Assembly: GCA_934168325.1 (NCBI GenBank)
Contig: CAKPNG010000008.1
Location: 1-49,363 of the forward strand
Origin: an uncultured Bacilli bacterium
GTDB lineage: Bacteria; Bacillota_I; Bacilli_A; RFN20; CAG-826
Direction: 5' to 3'
Length of the DNA stretch: 49,363 nt
Positions within the stretch are counted from its first letter, which is position 1, and every line of letters starts with the position of its first letter. Shown piece by piece: positions 44,392-49,363 of the stretch. A program made the translations under genes and the position numbers. A model generated the notes under the pieces. The model did no database searches. It was given only the letters and a program-made list of their open reading frames with translations, and was not told where the DNA came from.

Positions 44392-44418
44392 ATTTTACCA
44401 TTAATACTTAAGTATTAA
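44392..44418 (-). promoter_or_regulatory. secA promoter with an 18-bp perfect palindrome
   Basis: Minus strand TGGTAAAAT (44400-44392), an extended -10. Immediately upstream lies TTAATACTTAAGTATTAA (44401-44418), perfectly self-complementary and filling the spacer up to where a -35 would be. Candidate operator. Confidence 0.45.
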
Positions 44419-44475
44419 AATCTAATTTTTAAATAACTTACTAATTATGCATAGAATTGCCTTTTTACTAGTGTA

Positions 44476-45183
44476 TTATTCAATAACTTGATAGTTTTTA
44501 TCTAATTTTTCTTTCTCTTCTTGAGTAAAATTTCTTTTTGCAACAACCATTATTTTAATTTCTTTAACGCCTTTAGATTTTAATAAATTAATACATGTCT
44601 TTAATGTTGCCCCTGTTGTCATAATATCATCTACCAAAAGCACTCGTTTATTAACTAAACTTATTCCTTCTTTTATTGCTATTACTTCAGATATTTTTTG
44701 CCTTTCTTTATAAGACCTTAGATGTTGCGAAACATCTTCTTTTTTAAATAAGCAATCAATAATTTCTAAGTTTAAAGGTTTAAACATTTCAATTACTTGG
44801 TTATAACCTCTTATTTTATTTTTTTCTTCATAACTCGGAGAGGGAATAATGACATAATTTTTAAATCTAATTTTTAACTCCAATTTAAAGGGTTCAATAA
44901 ATATATTTTTTAATTCATAATCACCACAACCTTTAAAAATAAAAATCTTTTCTTTGATTAAATCTCTATAATCATAAATTGCTAATGCGTTAATTCCTTC
45001 AAATTTAAATTCTTTGAACTTTTGCGATAATTTCCTTAAACATTTTGAACAAATTTCTTGATTGTTATTTATAAATGTATGAAAACTATCATAATAAATT
45101 TCCTTATAGCAAACTTTACAAATGCGAGTTGGCGTTAGTGATAATTTCAATTGATTCTTCCATTGCTTTAGTTTTTTTATCAC
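44476..45183 (-). CDS. comFC: ComFC-type amidophosphoribosyltransferase-like competence protein
   Basis: 235 residues at most. An N-terminal zinc-binding pair CKVC (about 22-25) and ICSKCLRKL (about 45) precede the phosphoribosyltransferase fold. RGYNQ (about 125) and the PRPP-binding VLLVDDIMTTGAT (about 183-195) are the ComF hallmarks. In B. subtilis it is needed for DNA uptake with ComFA. The GTG at 45183 overlaps comFA by 68 nt without a clear ribosome-binding site; an internal TTG about 12 codons in (GGAAG nearby) is the alternative. Last gene before the secA promoter; no terminator is obvious. Confidence 0.88.
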   Translation of the reverse strand: MIKKLKQWKNQLKLSLTPTRICKVCYKEIYYDSFHTFINNNQEICSKCLRKLSQKFKEFKFEGINALAIYDYRDLIKEKIFIFKGCGDYELKNIFIEPFKLELKIRFKNYVIIPSPSYEEKNKIRGYNQVIEMFKPLNLEIIDCLFKKEDVSQHLRSYKERQKISEVIAIKEGISLVNKRVLLVDDIMTTGATLKTCINLLKSKGVKEIKIMVVAKRNFTQEEKEKLDKNYQVIE

Positions 45184-46267
45184 CTAAAAATATTACCTCC
45201 CCTTCTGTATAATTAATGACTCTCCCTGCACGTCCAGATATCTGTATTAATGCAGAAGAATTATAAATATTATTGTCAGCCATAAATATAATTATTTGAA
45301 GATTTTTAATAGTGACACCTCTTTCTAAAACCGCTGTAGTAACTAAATAAGTATATTCTCCTTTTCTAAATTTTTCTATTATTCCTTTTCTATCATTTGA
45401 GTGAGAATTGATAAAATATCCGTGTTTAGAAAATTTTTTTATTAAATTAAAGAGATATTTACTTGTATAAATGGTAGGAACAAATATTAATAATGGCTTA
45501 TTTTGTTTTTCATATTGTTTTATTTTTTTAATTATAAAAATTAATTTAAACAATAAAAATGGGCATATTTTTATTTCTGGAATCGGAATTGGCTTATTAT
45601 GATATCTTGTAAATAATGTCAATAAACAATTGTGTTCATTATTACTATATTCTTCTAATAATTCTTTTGTAGGTGTAGCAGTCATTAATACATAATTACC
45701 TTTAACGCTTCTTTTAAAAAAATTATATAAAACTTCATCCCCGTTATAAGGAAAAGCATCAATTTCATCTAAAATTAATAAATCAAAATATTTGTCATAT
45801 CGATATAATTGATGAGTTGTTAAGCAAATTAAATCTGCTTCAATAAGGGTAGTATTTCCACCAAATACAGCTATGACATTGCAATTTTTATAACTCGATT
45901 GAAATCTTTTTGCTAATTCAATTACAACATCTCTTCTAGGCACTGCAAAACCAACTTTTAATTTATTTTTAAAGCAATACTCAATCACTTCAAAAACTAA
46001 TTCTGTTTTCCCAGCGCCACATACAGCATAAACTAATTGATTCTTCTTATTTTTAAAATTATTTAGTATCTCATTAGATATTCTTCTTTGTTCTTTTGTT
46101 AATTTATATTTAATATTTATAGATATATCATCACTTATGTCATAATTTTCTATTGCCTCCCTCCCAATAAAGGAAATACACCTTCTACAATAAGGAACTC
46201 CATTTTTATATCCAATATATTTTTCATCTTTATTACCACATAAAGGACAAATAAAAACACTACCCAT
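45116..46267 (-). CDS. comFA: ComFA-type ATP-dependent DNA helicase/translocase
   Basis: 383 residues from the ATG at 46267 (MGSVFICPLCGNKDE); an upstream TTG at 46303 is possible. An N-terminal four-Cys zinc finger (CPLC and CRRC, about 7-33) precedes a superfamily 2 helicase: Walker A VCGAGKTELV, DEID in place of DEAD (LILDEIDAFPY), LMTATPT, and QISGRAGR. ComFA drives single-stranded DNA import in natural competence. Its size is shorter than B. subtilis ComFA (~460). The start codon sits in the loop of a terminator-like hairpin, and there is no Shine-Dalgarno sequence. Confidence 0.9.
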   Translation of the reverse strand: MGSVFICPLCGNKDEKYIGYKNGVPYCRRCISFIGREAIENYDISDDISINIKYKLTKEQRRISNEILNNFKNKKNQLVYAVCGAGKTELVFEVIEYCFKNKLKVGFAVPRRDVVIELAKRFQSSYKNCNVIAVFGGNTTLIEADLICLTTHQLYRYDKYFDLLILDEIDAFPYNGDEVLYNFFKRSVKGNYVLMTATPTKELLEEYSNNEHNCLLTLFTRYHNKPIPIPEIKICPFLLFKLIFIIKKIKQYEKQNKPLLIFVPTIYTSKYLFNLIKKFSKHGYFINSHSNDRKGIIEKFRKGEYTYLVTTAVLERGVTIKNLQIIIFMADNNIYNSSALIQISGRAGRVINYTEGEVIFLGDKKTKAMEESIEIITNANSHL

Positions 46268-46283
46268 ATATACAAGTAGTGTT
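46256..46283 (-). terminator. hairpin with the comFA start codon in its loop
   Basis: Minus strand AACACTAC (46283-46276) pairs perfectly with GTAGTGTT (46263-46256) around a 12-nt loop containing the ATG of comFA, and TTTATTTG follows. It looks like an intrinsic terminator for the prfA-rpiB genes placed over the comFA translation start. Confidence 0.6.
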
Positions 46284-46310
46284 GTATTTGATAAAAAATT
46301 CAATTAATTA

Positions 46311-46748
46311 TTACTTTTCGTAATCTTTTATATAATTAACTCTAGTACAGTGTCTTTCTCCAGCAAATTTAGTATTTAAAAATAATTCTACTCTTTTTAT
46401 TACTTCAAACATTGTTTGATAATGAGCACCAAAAGTAATCATATTAGCATCATTATGTTCTCTTAAAAGTCTAGCAACATCATCATTATAGCCAATACCA
46501 CAGCGAATTCCTTTTACTTTATTAGCAGCTATACAAACTCCTTCTCCACTAGTGCAAATTATAATTCCAAAATTAGCATCATTATTAGAAACTTTAATAG
46601 CTGTATCGATTGCAAATTTAGCATAATTACAACTTTCTTTAGAATAAGTTCCGCAATCTATTACTTCATATCCTTTATTAACTAAATAGGTTTTTAATTC
46701 TTCTTTATAATCATAACCACCATGATCTGATCCAATTGCAATTTTCAT
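46311..46748 (-). CDS. rpiB: ribose 5-phosphate isomerase B (RpiB/LacAB family)
   Basis: 145 residues from the ATG at 46748, with GGAGG nine bases upstream (inside the tsaC 3' end); this is the standard RpiB length. Motifs: MKIAIGSDHGGYDYKEEL at the N-terminus, the Cys-containing ICTSGEGVCIAANK (Cys as proposed base), GIRCGIGYNDDVARL, and NDANMITFGAH. It interconverts ribose 5-phosphate and ribulose 5-phosphate. It sits 3' of tsaC, as in several Bacillota. Confidence 0.95.
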   Translation of the reverse strand: MKIAIGSDHGGYDYKEELKTYLVNKGYEVIDCGTYSKESCNYAKFAIDTAIKVSNNDANFGIIICTSGEGVCIAANKVKGIRCGIGYNDDVARLLREHNDANMITFGAHYQTMFEVIKRVELFLNTKFAGERHCTRVNYIKDYEK

Positions 46749-46749
46749 T

Positions 46750-47352
46750 TTATATAGCCTCCATAATTTCTTTAAGTGTAATTTCACCTTGTCTAATTAA
46801 TATTATATTATTTCCATCTATTTTAATAATAGTAGATGGCATATTACTTTTTATATCGCCTTTAATTGTAGCATCTATTTTATTATCAAAATAATTTACT
46901 ACTTCTAAATAATCTTTAGCAGGTTTAAGTCCAGATGGATTAGCACTGGGAACTAATAATGGTTTACCAACTTCTTTAATAAGTCTAAGAACAAAATCAT
47001 CTTTTGGTACTCTAACTCCTACAAATCCAGTTCCTAAATCTAAATAATTAGGAACATCTTTTTTAGTTTTTAATATTAAAGTAATAGGACCAGGTGTAAA
47101 TTTATTAATAATTTTTTGAGTAATCTCATTAATTTCAACAATATCTTTAACATCATCAAATGAAGTACACATAATAGTAAATGGTTTATCATCTGGTCTA
47201 TTTTTAGCTTTTACTAAGTTTAAATAATTATCATATTTATCATAAGTTACACCTAATCCATAAACAGTTTCGGTAGGAAAAGCTATTATTCCATCATTTA
47301 ATAAAATTTCTTTAGCTTCATTTAAATCACTTTTATTTAATATTTTCATCAT
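46750..47352 (-). CDS. tsaC: threonylcarbamoyl-AMP synthase (TsaC/Sua5/YwlC)
   Basis: 200 residues, the short TsaC form without the Sua5 C-terminal domain. GIIAFPTETVYGLGVTYD, KAKNRPDDKPFTIM, FTPGPITLILK, GVRVPKD and LLVPSANPSGLKPA are family hallmarks. It makes threonylcarbamoyl-AMP from Thr, bicarbonate and ATP, the first step of t6A in ANN-decoding tRNAs. It overlaps prmC by 20 nt, and its 3' end carries the rpiB ribosome-binding site, so the genes are translationally linked. Confidence 0.95.
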   Translation of the reverse strand: MMKILNKSDLNEAKEILLNDGIIAFPTETVYGLGVTYDKYDNYLNLVKAKNRPDDKPFTIMCTSFDDVKDIVEINEITQKIINKFTPGPITLILKTKKDVPNYLDLGTGFVGVRVPKDDFVLRLIKEVGKPLLVPSANPSGLKPAKDYLEVVNYFDNKIDATIKGDIKSNMPSTIIKIDGNNIILIRQGEITLKEIMEAI

Positions 47353-48208
47353 AATTACCTTCTATAATTAAATAACGAGTTTTATCGTATATATCCTTAT
47401 AAAAATTATATTTAATCTTTGTTATATCAAAATATTTATTAATTAAAAAAGTTAATCTTTCTTCTTGATCATAATTAATCTCAAAAGCCATTAAGAATTT
47501 AGGATTCATTACTTTTTTATGATACTTAAAATATGTTTCATAAAATATAGTTCCATCGTTAGAATAAACTGCACTTAATGGTTCATATTTTTTAACTTTA
47601 TCTTCAATATCATCCATATTTGATACATAAGGAGGATTAGAAATTAAAACATCTAATTTTATATCTCGATCTATAATAGGTTCTAATTTATCACCTTCTA
47701 ATAGAATAATTTCTTTGTTATATTTATTAAAATTATGTTTAGCAACAGTAAGAGCATCTTGATATTTATCAGTAGCAAATATAGTTGATAATGGAAAAGT
47801 TTTCTTTAAATATAAAGCAATGCAGCCAGAGCCTGTGCAAATATCAGCAATATATTTATGATTCAATTTATTATTATTAATAAGTTTAATAGTAAGATCT
47901 ACTAACCCTTCAGTTTCTGGTCGAGGTATTAAAACATTTCTATTAACACTTATATTTAGATCAAAAAAAGGAGTTTCTTTTATAATATATTGTATAGGTT
48001 CTCCACTAGCTAATTTTTTTAAATTTCTTTCAAAATAGTCGAGATTAGCAGACTTTTCATCAAAATTCTTAATTAATTCAGTAAAATTTGAGTATGAATT
48101 TGCTTTCATTAATAGTAAATATATCTCACTATCAAAAAATGTATTTTCTTTAAATGTAGATAAATATTTTTTTGCTTTTAGATATGCTTCCCTATTAGTT
48201 AAGTCCAT
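47333..48208 (-). CDS. prmC: release factor glutamine methyltransferase
   Basis: 291 residues. An N-terminal helical substrate domain (about 1-85), then an AdoMet-dependent Rossmann domain: IPRPETEGLVDL, IADICTGSGCIAL (AdoMet loop), and NPPYVSN with the catalytic NPPY (about 188). It methylates the Gln of the GGQ motif in RF1 and RF2; both target genes, prfA (directly upstream) and prfB (6 kb away), are in this window. It overlaps prfA by 14 nt. Confidence 0.95.
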   Translation of the reverse strand: MDLTNREAYLKAKKYLSTFKENTFFDSEIYLLLMKANSYSNFTELIKNFDEKSANLDYFERNLKKLASGEPIQYIIKETPFFDLNISVNRNVLIPRPETEGLVDLTIKLINNNKLNHKYIADICTGSGCIALYLKKTFPLSTIFATDKYQDALTVAKHNFNKYNKEIILLEGDKLEPIIDRDIKLDVLISNPPYVSNMDDIEDKVKKYEPLSAVYSNDGTIFYETYFKYHKKVMNPKFLMAFEINYDQEERLTFLINKYFDITKIKYNFYKDIYDKTRYLIIEGNYDENIK

Positions 48209-49280
48209 TTTGATTACCAGCTATTTTTTGTTGTTGATCATAATTTATTAAAGCATCAATTATACTATCAAGTTCGCCTTCCATGACTCTATCAAGTTGT
48301 TGAATAGTAAAACCAATTCTATGATCTGTAACTCTATTTTGTGGATAGTTATAAGTTCTTATTTTTTCATTACGATCACCACTACCTACTTTACTTCTAA
48401 ATTGAGCTTCAGTTTGAGATTTCTTTTCTTCTTCTAATTGTGATAATTTACTAGCAAGCATTTGCATACAAATTTCATGATTTTGAATTTGAGATTTTTC
48501 TGTTTGACAAGAAACAACAATTCCAGTAGGAATATGAGTTATTCTAACAGCAGACTCTGTTTTATTAACGTTTTGTCCACCAGCACCTTGAGATCTATAA
48601 CGATCTACTCTTAAATCAGCAGGATTGATATCAATTTCATTAACTTCAACTTGAGGCATAACAACAACTGTTGCAGTAGATGTATGAACACGTCCATTAG
48701 CTTCAGTTTTAGGAACTCTTTGAACTCTATGAACACCGCTTTCAAATTTTAATCTAGAATAAGCGTTTGATCCACTTACAACAAATTGAATATAAGAAAA
48801 TCCACCGACTCCACAAGGACTTTCATCGATAATTTTATATTTCCAGCCCATTTTTTCGCAATATTTAATATACATTCTAAAAAGGTCACCAGCAAAAATG
48901 TTAGCTTCATCACCACCAACTGCACCTTTAATTTCAAAAATAATATCTTTTCCGTCGTTAGGATCACGAGGAATAAGTAATATTTTAATTTCGTTTTCTA
49001 TTTTTTCAGCAAGTTCACTATTATTTTTGAATTCTTCTTTACCCATGCTTGCTATTTCAGGATCGTGATCATTAGACATAATAAGAGCATCTTCCTTATT
49101 TGCTTGAGCAACTTTAAATTCATTAAATTTCTCAACAACTGGTTCCAAAAAAGAACGTTCCTTTGATAATTCTCTGAATTTCTTCATATCGCTTGTAACT
49201 TCTTCGCTTAATAATAAATTATCAATTTCCTTTAATCTTGCTTCACTTGTTTCTAATCTACTTAACATGCTCTTGTCCAT
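48195..49280 (-). CDS. prfA: peptide chain release factor 1
   Basis: 361 residues, full length. The codon-recognition loop contains RVPKTEANGRVHTS near residue 190, with the preceding GVHRVQRVP; the catalytic SQGAGGQNVNKTESAV holds GGQ. Helical N-terminal domain 1 and the C-terminal NYPQNRVTDHRI are typical. It terminates at UAA and UAG. GAGAGG precedes the ATG. It is the first gene of the prfA-prmC-tsaC-rpiB-comFA-comFC run; an inverted repeat lies in its leader. Confidence 0.97.
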   Translation of the reverse strand: MDKSMLSRLETSEARLKEIDNLLLSEEVTSDMKKFRELSKERSFLEPVVEKFNEFKVAQANKEDALIMSNDHDPEIASMGKEEFKNNSELAEKIENEIKILLIPRDPNDGKDIIFEIKGAVGGDEANIFAGDLFRMYIKYCEKMGWKYKIIDESPCGVGGFSYIQFVVSGSNAYSRLKFESGVHRVQRVPKTEANGRVHTSTATVVVMPQVEVNEIDINPADLRVDRYRSQGAGGQNVNKTESAVRITHIPTGIVVSCQTEKSQIQNHEICMQMLASKLSQLEEEKKSQTEAQFRSKVGSGDRNEKIRTYNYPQNRVTDHRIGFTIQQLDRVMEGELDSIIDALINYDQQQKIAGNQNGLN

Positions 49281-49307
49281 AACTTTACCTCTCGTATAGT
49301 AGTAAAT

Positions 49308-49344
49308 GTATAAAACAGCAATTTGATCATTTGAAGTTTTATAC
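49308..49344 (-). promoter_or_regulatory. inverted repeat upstream of prfA
   Basis: GTATAAAAC (49308-49316) pairs perfectly with GTTTTATAC (49336-49344), separated by 19 nt, 28 bp before the prfA start. It may be an RNA hairpin or an operator; there is no T run to make it a terminator. The window ends 19 bp further on. Confidence 0.35.
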
Positions 49345-49363
49345 CTAACAGCCCTACTAAAAC

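Noticed and set aside
48776..48980. Pair of short ORFs on both strands inside prfA
   Set aside because: Shadows of a highly conserved gene in other frames.
1..49363. Alternative genetic code (UGA as Trp)
   Set aside because: All long genes are complete with TGA as stop, Trp is encoded by TGG, and prfB is present with its UGA-sensing frameshift.

Overview
The window is strongly AT-rich bacterial DNA with short intergenic gaps and standard-code genes. UGA is a stop: prfB (release factor 2) is present and carries the classic CTTTGAC programmed frameshift, and all long genes stay open with TGA read as stop. Together with polC, the pyrH-frr-cdsA-dxr-rseP-polC order, competence-type comFA/comFC, a CcpA-type cre site and lipoproteins with InlB-type repeats, this points to a low-GC Bacillota, probably a little-studied Bacilli/Erysipelotrichia-like or RF39-like gut lineage rather than a code-4 Mycoplasma. 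The lineage is inference; no rRNA or phylogenetic marker was compared.

Layout. 1-782: a broken AAA-ATPase fragment, a structured intergenic stretch, and tRNA-Leu(CAG). 778-3911: CDF metal exporter, divergent sirtuin, cytidine deaminase and an unknown membrane protein. 3930-6023: oleate hydratase with an operator-like inverted repeat over its promoter, and a doubtful 62-codon ORF. 6239-13482: an apparent five-gene operon on the minus strand (SGNH-hydrolase lipoprotein, two lipoproteins built of InlB-type repeats and a solute-binding-like module, a multi-pass membrane alpha/beta hydrolase, malic enzyme). Its promoter contains a perfect cre site, and a LysR gene is divergent from it. 14600-15725: MarR regulator and a decayed gene. 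15834-19477: iron/siderophore-type ABC importer (SBP, ATPase, permease) with a divergent TetR regulator. 19480-23302: small kinase-like protein, MscS channel and a large single-span surface protein. 23438-24904: Fic protein whose catalytic His is replaced, with a duplicated inverted-repeat operator, a 3 x 23-bp tandem repeat and tRNA-Arg(CCT).

25008-34497 is the housekeeping operon pyrH-frr-cdsA-dxr-rseP-polC; uppS and proS, usual members in Bacillota, are missing here. 34585-37680 is an accessory patch: a frameshifted iron alcohol dehydrogenase, a KAP-type P-loop ATPase and an HMA metal-binding protein. 37685-49280 is a minus-strand run reading prfA-prmC-tsaC-rpiB-comFA-comFC, then secA-prfB-yitT-uvrB: translation termination, tRNA modification, DNA uptake, secretion and repair.

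Main observations beyond annotation: (i) a dispersed ~26-36 bp repeat (core AAAACCYTGCAGA) in at least seven places, including inside three genes where it forces codons atypical of this genome; (ii) promoters whose predicted transcription start falls on the start codon (sirtuin/CDF pair, lysR), suggesting leaderless mRNAs; (iii) the catabolite-controlled surface-lipoprotein/membrane-hydrolase/malic-enzyme operon, my best candidate for an undescribed functional system; (iv) a terminator-like hairpin that holds the comFA start codon in its loop; (v) the Fic operator array.
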